A stretch of 64,000 nt of DNA from Candidatus Peribacteria bacterium. Its GTDB lineage: Bacteria; Patescibacteriota; Gracilibacteria; Absconditabacterales; Absconditicoccaceae. The position numbers were made by a program, and so were the translations under genes. Each line of letters begins with the position of its first letter. The stretch's first letter is position 1. Of the stretch, positions 43,562-51,338 are shown one piece after another. The stretch spans positions 806,001 through 870,000 of the forward strand of contig CP060225.1 of NCBI GenBank assembly GCA_023898485.1, in the 5' to 3' direction. The notes beneath the pieces were generated by a model, which was not told the DNA's origin, searched no databases, and saw nothing but the letters and a program-made list of their open reading frames with translations.

Positions 43562-44755
43562 ATGATAGATTTATTGTATGGGATGATAGACAGACAGGAG
43601 TTGCTGATAGACCTCTTCCATGCTTACTACGCTGCCAGACTTACCAAGAGAAACACTTCTAGTCAGCTAGCGTTTGAAATAGACTACGAAGAACAACTGA
43701 TAGCATTATGTGATGAGCTACTCGATGAATCATACCAGATAGGGCCGAGTATGTGTTTTATCGTGTATGATCCTGTACAGAGAGAGATTTTCGCAGCATC
43801 ATTTCGCGATAGAGTCGTACATCATCTGATCTATCGTAGCATCTATGATATCATCGATAGGCAACTGATCCATGATGCTTGGAGCTGTAGAGTGGGTCGC
43901 GGGACACACTATGGTGTCAGGAGAATAGATCATCGAATCAGATCATGTTCGCACAATTATTCACAAGATTGCTATATCCTCAAGCTCGATATTCAATGAT
44001 TCTTTATGTCGATAGACAAATCTATCCTACGAGAGCAGATTGTCACTATGATTGATTGCAAAAAAGATCACCTGACCATAGATTATGATTTCCTTCTCTC
44101 ACTCATACAGCAAGTACTGTTTCACGATCCTACACAAGACCATGTGATCAAATGATTCAGAGCTGATCGACAGGGACTTCCTCACTCTAAGAGTTTGTTT
44201 CATGCACAGCCCTGATGTGGTCTTCCGATTGGTAATCTTACTAGTCAGCTCTTTGCCAATGTGTATATGAACTCGTTCGATCATCAGATGCAATATCATA
44301 TTGGATGTAAACATTATGGAAGATATGTGGATGATTTTGTCGTGATCCATCAAGACAGACAGTTTCTCGTGGATCTTATCCCTCGTATTACTAGTCGACT
44401 TATTGCCCATCTAGGCCTCACGCTCCATCCTCATAAAATCTATCTCCAGCACTACACCAGATGAGTCAATATACTCGGAGCAGTGATCAAGCCCTATAGA
44501 ACCTATCTCAGAAAGAGAACACTGGGGAATTTTCGTCAGCAGATAGCATCTATGAACCAGTGTCATAACTCTTTCGATCCATCGACCATTATATCGATTA
44601 TCAATTCGTATCTTGGTATGTGTCGCTATCATCAGAGCTATCATATCAGGCAGAAGCTACTTTCTGGCTTGGGTGATCGATTTTATGATCTCTATGAGTT
44701 TGATGATGATCTTTTAGTTTGTAGAACTAAAGACATCCATCATGATGCATCATAA
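43562..44755 (+). CDS. DGR reverse transcriptase
   Basis: The 397-residue reverse transcriptase copies the TR RNA into mutated cDNA. Visible motifs: FRDRVVHHLI, LDIQGFFMSIDK (first catalytic Asp, Gly from TGA), QGLPHSK and GLPIGNLTSQLFANVYMN with the SQ typical of DGR enzymes, and the active-site box YVDD at residues 255-258, followed by GVNILGAVI. There is no maturase, endonuclease or RNase H domain, as expected for DGR RTs. An in-frame ATG at 43535 or 43346 could lengthen it. It overlaps avd by 11 bp. Five TGA codons are in frame. Confidence 0.95.
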
Positions 44756-45086
44756 TCTTCCTGTGTATAAATCTTCGTATGATTTGTTACTTTTGAGTTT
44801 TTGATTGATCAAACATTTCCCCAAAGAGTACAAATATACACTCGGTGAGAAATTCAAACATGAGCTCCTCGAGCTGATGATCGCTATCACTCATGCCAAT
44901 ACTGACCAACAAAACAGAAAAGATACACTAACCCAAGCATTACAACATGCGGAAACTATCAAACTCCTCTGGAGGATAGCTAAAGACTTGCAGCTACTGT
45001 CTGTCAAACAGTATGCGAGTGTCTCGACACTCATGGTGTGCGTATCGAAGCAGTTGGTGTGATGGCAGAAATCAACATCTCACTAA
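44745..45086 (+). CDS. avd: DGR accessory variability determinant (Avd-like)
   Basis: The 113-residue, all-helical, basic protein matches the Avd four-helix-bundle family in size, place and pattern: YDLLLLSFGLIKHFPKEYKY, LGEKFKHELLELMIAITHAN, a third helix with ETIKLLWRIAKDL, and a C-terminal LVGWQK (GW end, Gly from TGA). Avd binds the RT and the TR RNA and is needed for mutagenic homing in known DGRs. Its start overlaps the RT stop by 11 bp, so the genes are coupled. An alternative ATG lies one codon upstream at 44742. Confidence 0.85.
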
Positions 45087-45213
45087 ACTATTGATTTTTG
45101 TCATTTGCAAACCAGAAGTTTTCACCAGACGTGATTTTGGTCTGATTTGGTCTTGATTTTGCTATCGTGATATCTACAAGTGGGGTCACGTGCTACTGGA
45201 CGCACACCTCTGT

Positions 45214-45287
45214 GCGGGCATGATGTAATTGGTGTAGCATGGCAGACTTCAGCTCTGCCTGCGCGGGTTCGAATCCCGCTGTCCGCT
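45214..45287 (+). tRNA. tRNA-Gly (anticodon UCA) decoding UGA
   Basis: The cloverleaf is acceptor GCGGGCA / TGTCCGC, D-arm ATGT / GCAT, anticodon stem GCAGA / TCTGC with loop CTTCAGC (anticodon TCA), T-arm GCGGG-TTCGAAT-CCCGC, and discriminator T73 with no encoded CCA. Length and arms are those of a normal elongator and not of tRNA-Sec. T73 and the GCGGGC acceptor fit glycine identity. This tRNA explains the many in-frame TGA codons at conserved glycines across the window. The variable loop is short (four bases). Confidence 0.95.
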
Positions 45288-45324
45288 ATTTCTTCGGTGC
45301 TTTATCTACTTTTCTAGGTTGAGA

Positions 45325-45549
45325 ATGCATTGGTTTGCTCGTGTTGTCATCTGACTTATCATTATGGCGATAGGGGTAGCGATAGTGGCGTATGCACCGA
45401 AACTGACTGATATCTTCGATCAGTGACCAGAATACACAGGATACTTTAGGATAGGTGGCATGGTGGCGATAGTCATCGGGATGTTGTTTATCTTTGGAGT
45501 GCTGGGTAGTGCTGGCGTGTCGGATTTATCACTCGTAGAAACACAATAA
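45325..45549 (+). CDS. Small two-helix membrane protein
   Basis: The 74-residue protein has two hydrophobic helices (residues 6-22, VVIGLIIMAIGVAIVAY, and about 43-60) joined by a short polar loop with LTDIFDQGPEY. Two TGA codons are read as Gly. It lies between the UGA-decoding tRNA and the tRNA-Tyr region. No family is recognised. The layout resembles small CPR membrane proteins of unknown function. Confidence 0.65.
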
Positions 45550-45568
45550 AGCACAGAGAGATCATTAT

Positions 45569-45640
45569 GGGGAGGTGGCAGAGCGGTCAAATGTCCCGAC
45601 ATGTCGGGATAAATCCGTTGGCGAAAGTCATATCCATTGT
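45569..45640 (+). pseudogene. Degenerate partial copy of tRNA-Tyr
   Basis: The first 25 bp (GGGGAGGTGGCAGAGCGGTC and following) are identical to the true tRNA-Tyr gene that starts 129 bp downstream. The anticodon arm is then replaced by a hairpin TCCCGACATGTCGGGA, and only short blocks (TAAATCCG, GCGAAAGTC) match after that. The T-arm and acceptor 3' half are missing, so it cannot form a tRNA. Confidence 0.75.
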
Positions 45641-45697
45641 GGTGTAGTCATGTTAAAGATGTGTGTGATCATTCAATTGTAAGAGTAAAGTAACGTA

Positions 45698-45783
45698 TGG
45701 GGAGGTGGCAGAGCGGTCAAATGCAGCGGACTGTAAATCCGCCGACGAAAGTCTACGTGAGTTCGAATCTCACCCTCCCCACC
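45698..45783 (+). tRNA. tRNA-Tyr (anticodon GUA)
   Basis: A class II tRNA with acceptor GGGGAGG / CCTCCCC, anticodon stem GCGGA / TCCGC and loop CTGTAAA (anticodon GTA), a long variable arm, T-arm GTGAG-TTCGAAT-CTCAC, A73 and encoded CCA. Confidence 0.96.
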
Positions 45784-45840
45784 ACTTTCTCTTGACTTTT
45801 GAGTGGGAGAAATCTATAGTGGCGGTCACATTTGTGTTTT

Positions 45841-45901
45841 GGGTCCTTAGCTCATTCTGGCTAGAGCGGTCCGATACTCGGACAGGTAATCGGTTCGATG
45901 T
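45841..45901 (+). pseudogene. Degenerate partial copy of tRNA-Ala
   Basis: The first 28 bp (GGGTCCTTAGCTCATTCTGG and following) equal the 5' part of the real tRNA-Ala gene 92 bp downstream. The anticodon arm is changed to GTCCGA-TACTC-GGAC with no Ala anticodon. A matching T-arm start (AATCGGTTCGAT) remains, but the acceptor 3' strand is absent. Confidence 0.75.
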
Positions 45902-45932
45902 GGTATTCATGTACAATTTGTTCATTGTGTTT

Positions 45933-46010
45933 GGGTCCTTAGCTCATTCTGGCTAGAGCGCCTGCTTTGCACGCAGGAGGTGATCGGTTCGAATCCGATA
46001 GGATCCACCA
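45933..46010 (+). tRNA. tRNA-Ala (anticodon UGC)
   Basis: A complete cloverleaf: acceptor GGGTCCT / AGGATCC with the G3-U70 identity pair, anticodon stem CCTGC / GCAGG with loop TTTGCAC, T-arm ATCGG-TTCGAAT-CCGAT, and CCA encoded. Confidence 0.96.
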
Positions 46011-46169
46011 TTCCATTCTTATTCTGGCGATTTGGAAAGTGTACTTGAGGCACTTTCACATCGATCGGTCCGTGGATGCGGACGACCAATATTGCTTGGT
46101 TCCCTATTGTGGATATGTGTAAAGAAGATGGTCTGAAGGCCATACTTTTCTTTGCGTATGTCGTACTAT

Positions 46170-46246
46170 GCTCCCATAGCTCAATTGGATAGAGCAACTG
46201 CCTTCTAAGCAGTAGGTTCCAGGTTCGAACCCTGGTGGGAGTGCCA
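46170..46246 (+). tRNA. tRNA-Arg (anticodon UCU)
   Basis: Acceptor GCTCCCA / TGGGAGT, anticodon stem ACTGC / GCAGT with loop CTTCTAA (anticodon TCT), T-arm CCAGG-TTCGAAC-CCTGG, G73 and encoded CCA. It reads AGA, the most used Arg codon in nearby ribosomal genes. Confidence 0.95.
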
Positions 46247-46259
46247 CTCTTGTGATTAT

Positions 46260-46336
46260 GCTCTCATGGTCTAGTGGTCTAGGACGCCTGCCTCTCACGC
46301 AGGAGGACGCGGGTTCGAAACCCGCTGGGAGCGCCA
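46260..46336 (+). tRNA. tRNA-Glu (anticodon CUC)
   Basis: Acceptor GCTCTCA / TGGGAGC, anticodon stem CCTGC / GCAGG with loop CTCTCAC (anticodon CTC), T-arm GCGGG-TTCGAAA-CCCGC, G73 and CCA encoded. It follows tRNA-Arg by 13 bp. Confidence 0.94.
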
Positions 46337-46374
46337 TTCGTGTCTGATTATCTTTTTTATTGCTTGTGTATTCT

Positions 46375-46908
46375 ATGGCATCAAACAACCATTCTAAAGA
46401 ACGTCCTCTTTTGGTCAATGACCAAATCAAAGCACCGACTATGTTAGTGCTCGATGAAGATGGCGGTACTATTGGAACGATGTCGAGAAGAGATGCACAG
46501 CAGTTAGCTTTGGAACAAGAGAAAGACATTATCCAAATCCATTACAACTTCGAAGAAAAAGTTGCTACGGTAAAATTAGTTGATTTGGGTCAGTATCTCT
46601 ATGATCTCAAGAAGAAACAGAAAGAACAAAAAAAGACGCAAAAGAAATGATTGAAACAGATTAAATTTGGTTATGCGATCGGAGATAACGATCTCCAAAT
46701 GAAAGTAGACCAAGCCCAAGGCTTCCTCCAAGAAGGCTACAGTGTCAAAATCAATGTTAGACTCAGAGGAAGAGAAAAAATCTATGCAGACAGAGTGTAC
46801 GACAGATTGCTTGCGGTGCAGGAGCACCTGAGTGAGCGAGGTAGACCACAGTATGCAAAACCCAAGGAAGAGACTCATGGATATAGTATCATTTTAGCAC
46901 CTAAGTAG
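46375..46908 (+). CDS. infC: Translation initiation factor IF-3
   Basis: IF-3 keeps the 30S subunit free and checks the initiator tRNA. The 177-residue protein has the N-domain (LLVNDQIKAPTMLVLDEDG, GTMSRRDAQQLALEQEKDI) and, after a Lys-rich linker containing one TGA, the C-domain with DNDLQMKVDQAQGFLQEGY and VKINVRLRGREK. It heads the classic infC-rpmI-rplT operon. TTTTATT at 46355-46361 lies 13 bp before the start in place of a Shine-Dalgarno sequence. Confidence 0.95.
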
Positions 46909-46920
46909 GACTATCTTACG

Positions 46921-47124
46921 ATGGCCAATAAACTCAAGACCCACAAGGGCGCACAAAAGAGAATCAAAGTTACCAAAACAAAGAAGTATTTGTTCGACAA
47001 GTCATGTAACAATCACTTGTTGACCAACAAGGGCAAGAACCGCACTTCTCATCAATATGGTAAGCAGCTCACTAAAGCTGATTCTAAAAATATGGAACGT
47101 TTACTTCCTTATACTGCTAAGTAG
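46921..47124 (+). CDS. rpmI: Ribosomal protein bL35
   Basis: A 67-residue basic protein starting MANKLKTHKGAQKRIKVTKT, with the typical bL35 pattern of an N-terminal KTHKGAxKR, and a C-terminal helix ending LLPYTAK. It lies between infC and rplT, the universal order. No TGA is used. Confidence 0.95.
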   Translation: MANKLKTHKGAQKRIKVTKTKKYLFDKSCNNHLLTNKGKNRTSHQYGKQLTKADSKNMERLLPYTAK

Positions 47125-47126
47125 TT

Positions 47127-47474
47127 ATGGTAAGAGTAACCAATGGTCTTCAGAGACAAAGAAGACATAAAAAAGTAAGACAACTTACGAAGGGATATAG
47201 GCTCGGAAGAAGTACTGTCTACAGTCAGATGAAAAATGCGATCATCAAGCAAGGTGAACACGCATATAATCATAGAAGAACCAAGAAAAGAGACTTTAGA
47301 CGTCTATGGATCCAGAGAATCTCTGCTGCGGTGAGAGCACATGGTATATCATATAGTCAATTCATCAATCAGATGAATCAAAAGGATGTTGTACTTGATA
47401 GAAAAGTACTCTCCAATATTGCTGTAGCGTTTCCTGAGGTATTTGACAACATGTATGCTCAGATAACAAAATAG
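47127..47474 (+). CDS. rplT: Ribosomal protein bL20
   Basis: The 115-residue protein shows RRHKKVRQLTKGYRLGRSTV, YNHRRTKKRDFRRLWIQRIS and SYSQFINQMNQKDVVLDRKVL, all diagnostic of bL20. It starts two bases after the rpmI stop. bL20 often represses its own operon by binding the leader. No such leader can be judged here. Confidence 0.96.
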   Translation: MVRVTNGLQRQRRHKKVRQLTKGYRLGRSTVYSQMKNAIIKQGEHAYNHRRTKKRDFRRLWIQRISAAVRAHGISYSQFINQMNQKDVVLDRKVLSNIAVAFPEVFDNMYAQITK

Positions 47475-47492
47475 TGGGACGCTGTCCCTGAT

Positions 47493-47576
47493 GCCGGGGT
47501 GGCGGAATTGGTAGACGCAGCGGACTTAAAATCCGCCTCCGTTCACGGAGTACCGGTTCAAGTCCGGTCCTCGGCA
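47493..47576 (+). tRNA. tRNA-Leu (anticodon UAA)
   Basis: A class II tRNA: acceptor GCCGGGG / CCTCGGC region, anticodon stem GCGGA / TCCGC with loop CTTAAAA (anticodon TAA), variable arm CTCCGTTCACGGAG, T-arm ACCGG-TTCAAGT-CCGGT, and A73. No CCA is encoded. Confidence 0.95.
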
Positions 47577-47631
47577 AGTTATAGTTATATAATACACATT
47601 ATACTATTTATTCATCACTTATCGTAAACAC

Positions 47632-47895
47632 ATGGGTTTTGTAGTATGGAGAACAGGTGATCTCAACACTAACGAAAGAATGGTATCTTTCTACAAGAAA
47701 GAACTCTGGTCATCTCAAATTCTCGATAGAGCTAAAAAACAGAGAATGTATGGTACCAAATGGTATAGAAAGTTTGTCTCGTTCGACTTCCCTGGTAAGA
47801 GAAGATACCAAAGAATCAAGGCACTCGTTTCTGATTCATACAGAACCAACAAAAAGAAATACTACACACTTTCACAACTTGGAAAGATCATGTAG
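47632..47895 (+). CDS. Small basic protein in the ribosomal cluster, possibly bS21-like
   Basis: This 87-residue, strongly basic protein sits between tRNA-Leu and rplU. Its middle (NERMVSFYKKELWSSQILDR, then AKKQRMYGTKWYRKF) has the spacing of the bS21 pattern, in which a short helix is followed by an Arg-rich helix and a Tyr. The C-terminal half (RYQRIKALVSDSYRTNKKKY) is not typical. It is probably ribosome-associated from charge and context. The bS21 assignment is tentative. Confidence 0.6.
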   Translation: MGFVVWRTGDLNTNERMVSFYKKELWSSQILDRAKKQRMYGTKWYRKFVSFDFPGKRRYQRIKALVSDSYRTNKKKYYTLSQLGKIM

Positions 47896-47946
47896 TCAGA
47901 CGCGGTTTCGTGTCAGTTCTTTATTCTTATTTCCTCATAGACTAGT

Positions 47947-48267
47947 ATGTACGCAGTAGTTCAGCTCCAAGGACACCAATATATCGTGAGTGAGGGTGAT
48001 GTTATCACCGTTGATCAGATCGATACCGACAAAAAAACATATGAAACCAGTGATGTACTTGCTGTTTTCGATGAGTCTGGTAAAGGTGTCGTCCTCGGCA
48101 CACCTCATGTAAAAGGTGGTACCGTTACCTTTGCTGTCCAAGAACACAAACAAGGTGATAAAATTCATGTGTATAAGTTCAAAAATAAGAACAGATACTC
48201 AAGAAAAACTGGTTTCAGACCACAACAGACTGTTTTAGCAGTAAATAAGATCGCGTATGGCTCATAA
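47947..48267 (+). CDS. rplU: Ribosomal protein bL21
   Basis: The 106-residue protein begins MYAVVQLQGHQYIVSEGD and ends with YKFKNKNRYSRKTGFRPQQT, the bL21 signature (KxRxxYRRKxGHRQxxT form). It overlaps infA by 11 bp. rpmA does not follow, so the usual rplU-rpmA pair is split. No TGA is used. Confidence 0.94.
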   Translation: MYAVVQLQGHQYIVSEGDVITVDQIDTDKKTYETSDVLAVFDESGKGVVLGTPHVKGGTVTFAVQEHKQGDKIHVYKFKNKNRYSRKTGFRPQQTVLAVNKIAYGS

Positions 48268-48574
48268 TGATGCTATGGTCTACGATGCAGAGATTTTAGA
48301 TGTCTTGCCCAATGGACACTATAAGGTGATTATTCCTGGCACGGACTTTGAAATCGAAGCATACAAATGAGGAAAAATGAAAAAATTTAGCATTAAGTTG
48401 CTTCCTGGTGATCGGGTCAAGGTAGAAGTAAATGAGTACGACATCACCAAAGGACGTATCGTCTATAGATACAAAGGAAAGCCAACTGCCGATATGTCTT
48501 CTACTCAATCAGATGCTACTACCACTACTACTGATACCAATGATACTCCTGACAATAATGATAGTAACGATTAA
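48257..48574 (+). CDS. infA: Translation initiation factor IF-1 with acidic tail
   Basis: IF-1 blocks the ribosomal A site during initiation. The N-terminal 72 residues are the OB-fold with VLPNGHYKV, GGKMKKFSIKLLPGDRVKVE and YDITKGRIVYRYK. The first Gly of GGKMKK is TGA. Unlike standard IF-1 (about 72 residues), this one has a 30-residue Ser/Thr/Asp-rich tail, giving 105 residues. The start overlaps rplU. Confidence 0.94.
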
Positions 48575-48606
48575 TACTGGTATTTATTCATCTCATCTCT
48601 CCCCTA

Positions 48607-48759
48607 ATGAAAGTTAAATCATCTTTGAAAGCGAAAAAAGGATATAAAATTGTCCGAAGATGGAACAAAAGCCACACCAAGCGCAGAATGTACTTGGTAC
48701 AAGAGGGCAGAAAAAAAGAAGGACAAATCAACCCTAAACTCAAAGCGAGACAAGGATAA
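48607..48759 (+). CDS. rpmJ: Ribosomal protein bL36, zinc-less variant
   Basis: The 50-residue protein starts MKVKSSLKAKKGYKIVRRW and ends LKARQG, matching bL36 at both ends (MKVRxSVK, KHKQRQG), and lies between infA and rpsM, the usual place. The four Cys/His zinc ligands of standard bL36 are missing, and there is a central insertion (KRRMYLVQEGRKKEGQ). The call relies on position and the ends. Confidence 0.75.
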   Translation: MKVKSSLKAKKGYKIVRRWNKSHTKRRMYLVQEGRKKEGQINPKLKARQG

Positions 48760-48791
48760 TCTTTTTATGTTTGTGCTAACACATTACTATT

Positions 48792-49166
48792 ATGCTTAGA
48801 ATTATGTGACATGTCATTCCTGACAACAAGTCTATCTGGATTGGATTGACGTCTGTCTATGGTATTGGAAGAGTCAGATCAAAGAAAATCTTGACTGATA
48901 TCGGTTTGGATCCTATGAAAAAGGTAGCTGATATCTCTGAAGATGAACAAAAACAAATTATCGATGAACTCGGTAATTATGTCTTGGAAAATGATCTCAA
49001 AAGAGAAGTTGGTGCACACATCAAGAGATTGAAAGAAATCAAATGTTATAGAGGTATGAGACATAATCTTGCACTCCCTGTAAGAGGTCAGAACACCAGA
49101 AAAAATGCAAGAACTGCTAAAAAGTTTGGTGGAAGATCAAGAATTAGACCTGTGTTGAAAAAATAG
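48792..49166 (+). CDS. rpsM: Ribosomal protein uS13
   Basis: The 124-residue protein has GHVIPDNKSIWIGLTSVYGIG near its N-terminus (the first Gly of this segment is codon 6, TGA), LKRLKEIKCYRGMRHNLALP in two parts and VRGQNTRKNARTAKK, diagnostic of uS13. The standard-code reading would start only at codon 19. It heads rpsM-rpsK-rpsD-rpoA-rplQ. Confidence 0.95.
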
Positions 49167-49208
49167 TCACTCTCTCAATATTATTTTATTATCTATCGCC
49201 TACTACTG

Positions 49209-49601
49209 ATGGCTGGTGTGAGAAAAAGAATCAAAAAGAAAAAGGATATTAAGATTTCTAAGGGAATCTTACATGTTCAAACATCGAGAAACAATACTAT
49301 TGTGACGCTCACTGATGAGCAAGGTAACAAGGTACTTGGTGGTGGTGTAGGTTTGCTCGGTATCAAAGGATCTAAGAAAAATACTCCTTATGCTGCTGAG
49401 GTACTTACTAAGCAAATTATCCAAGAAGCAATAGGTTATGGTTTGCAGGAAGTTGCTGTGGTAATGACAGGCGTGGGAATGGCAAGAGATGGTGTTTTCA
49501 AAGGTATTAATGATTTGGGTACAGTGGATATCTCTTACATCAGAGAAAATACACCTATCCAATTCGGTGGTGTGAAGGGTGTGAGACCTAAGAGAAACTA
49601 G
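49209..49601 (+). CDS. rpsK: Ribosomal protein uS11
   Basis: The 130-residue protein contains GILHVQTSRNNTIVTLTDEQG, KKNTPYAAEVLTKQ and the C-terminal YIRENTPIQFGGVKGVRPKR, typical of uS11. TTTTATT at 49184-49190 lies 18 bp before the start, and there is no Shine-Dalgarno sequence. No TGA is used. Confidence 0.96.
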   Translation: MAGVRKRIKKKKDIKISKGILHVQTSRNNTIVTLTDEQGNKVLGGGVGLLGIKGSKKNTPYAAEVLTKQIIQEAIGYGLQEVAVVMTGVGMARDGVFKGINDLGTVDISYIRENTPIQFGGVKGVRPKRN

Positions 49602-49637
49602 TCTGTTTGTTTATTTTATTGTTGTTGTATTCTATCT

Positions 49638-50264
49638 ATGAAATACACCGGTCCAAAATATAAGTTAGTCAGAAGAGAAGGTATCAATCTTTTCGGATCA
49701 GCAAAATATGATGTCAAAAAGAGAAGAGTATTGCCTGGTCAAAAGGCTAATGGTTCTTCTTTTGTGAGACTTTCTGATTATGGTAAGCTTTTGAGAAACA
49801 AGCAAGTTCTCAAGAGAATGTATCTTCTTACAGAAAAGCAGTTTGCAAAAATCGTCACTCAGACATCGAAAAAGTATGCGAAGAACAATAACGTTGCACA
49901 CGATGCTGCTCTGATTCAATTTTTGGAAAGAAGAATGGATGCTGTCGTATTGGCTGCAGGATTTGCAAACACTATCATGCAAGCGAGACAAATGGTGGGT
50001 CATGCTCATTTTGAACTCAATGGTGTCAAGCACAATATCCCATCTACTTTTCTCAATATAGGAGACAAGATCACCGTGAGAGGGAAACTACAGTCATCTC
50101 CATTGTATAGTTCATTGGCTGCGCAAAAGGGAATTACTCCTCCATCATGGCTCAATGTAGATTACAAAAACATGACTATTGAATTGATTAGATTGCCTGA
50201 ACCATCAGAAATCAATGTCCCTGTAGATCTCTTGAAAGTGGTAGAGTTTTATGCGAGAGCGTAG
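49638..50264 (+). CDS. rpsD: Ribosomal protein uS4
   Basis: The 208-residue protein shows GPKYKLVRREGINLFGSAKY, the S4 domain (LERRMDAVVLAAGFANTIMQ, ARQMVGHAHFELNG) and the conserved C-terminal PEPSEINVPVDLLKVVEFYA. TTTTATT at 49614-49620 lies 17 bp before the start. The N-terminal zinc-binding Cys of some uS4 are absent. Confidence 0.96.
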   Translation: MKYTGPKYKLVRREGINLFGSAKYDVKKRRVLPGQKANGSSFVRLSDYGKLLRNKQVLKRMYLLTEKQFAKIVTQTSKKYAKNNNVAHDAALIQFLERRMDAVVLAAGFANTIMQARQMVGHAHFELNGVKHNIPSTFLNIGDKITVRGKLQSSPLYSSLAAQKGITPPSWLNVDYKNMTIELIRLPEPSEINVPVDLLKVVEFYARA

Positions 50265-50306
50265 CCCTGTGAAATATGTATTTTTTATTCCTTTCCTGTG
50301 GTCCTT

Positions 50307-51308
50307 ATGCTAGATATTCAACAATATATCGGTAATCCTTTCATCGCTGTGAGTGAAAAAGATAGTCAGACTACCGTGTTCGAACTCGATAATATTCCAA
50401 GAGGATTTGGACATACGCTCGGTAATGCGCTGAGAAGAATTATCTTGGGTTATGATATGGGTGGAGCTGTGACTGGTGCAAAAATAGATGGAGTAGCTCA
50501 CGAATACCATGTTATCGATGGAGTAAAGGAGTCAGTTATTGATATCCTTCTCAACCTCAAAACTCTTCGCTTTTCTCTCAAGGATTCTGTTGATGAAATC
50601 GTTTGGTCAGAATCAGTGATCAAAGGTGTAGGTGATCACACTGCAGGTGAACTTGATTTGCCAGCTGGTGTGACATTGCTCAATCCTGATGCTCATTTGT
50701 TCTCACTCTCTGATCCATCACAAAAGGTTGTTCTCAAACTGAGAATAGAAAAATGATATGGCTACTACTCACTCCAATATCTTCAGTCTCGTGACGAAGA
50801 AGAGGAAAACCAAGAAGTAGATTTGCTCTATATCGATAATGACTTCAAAATCGTTGATTATGTGACCTATGATGTAGAACAAGTGATCGATGACTTCAAG
50901 GGCGGTGTGAAAGACAAGCTCATCATGGAAATCAAGACAGGATTTGCAGGTGTGTCTGCTCAGGAGATTCTTGCTTTCGCTGGTGAGGTATTGGCTTCAT
51001 ATGCGAAACTCTTCATCTTCGATAGCGTCTATATCGACAAATCTAAGTTGGTTGAATACGATGATTTGCAACAAGATACTCCAAGTTCTGTCTATGGCGA
51101 TGACTATCAAGTAAAGACTATGCCAATCGATGCACTTCCTCTGAGTGAAAGAACAAGAAATGCACTCATCAAAAATCAAATCCTTTATGTAGAAGAACTC
51201 GAAAAGAAAAAGAAAGGAGAACTTCTGCTCATGAAGGGTGTAGGAAGAAAGGCGATTGACGAAATTCTTGCTGCCTTGGAAAGTATTGACAAAACACTTA
51301 TCGGATAA
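50307..51308 (+). CDS. rpoA: RNA polymerase alpha subunit
   Basis: The 333-residue alpha subunit has the N-domain with NIPRGFGHTLGNALRRIIL (dimerisation), VTGAKIDGVAHEYHVIDGV and LNLKTLRF, and the C-domain with LPLSERTRNALIKNQILYVE and LLLMKGVGRKAIDEI. A TGA at 50756 in the middle encodes Gly (EKGYGYYS, normally GxGY), so the standard code would split an essential gene. TTTTATT at 50283-50289 lies 17 bp before ATG 50307. Confidence 0.97.
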
Positions 51309-51338
51309 TTATTTTATTAACTCTTTCATTGATTACTC

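Noticed and set aside
43562..44755. Retron or group II intron reverse transcriptase
   Set aside because: There is no msr/msd, maturase or endonuclease domain. The RT has the DGR SQ box and sits with TR, VR and Avd.
45214..45287. tRNA-Sec or a tRNA-Trp(UCA)
   Set aside because: Acceptor and arm lengths are those of a normal elongator. U73 and acceptor bases fit Gly, and TGA codons fall on conserved Gly and not on Trp or Sec positions.
46104..46529. Minus-strand ORF with FEPASSC and FEPGTYC segments
   Set aside because: These strings are the well-known antisense translation of tRNA genes. The ORF overlaps tRNA-Arg, tRNA-Glu and infC.
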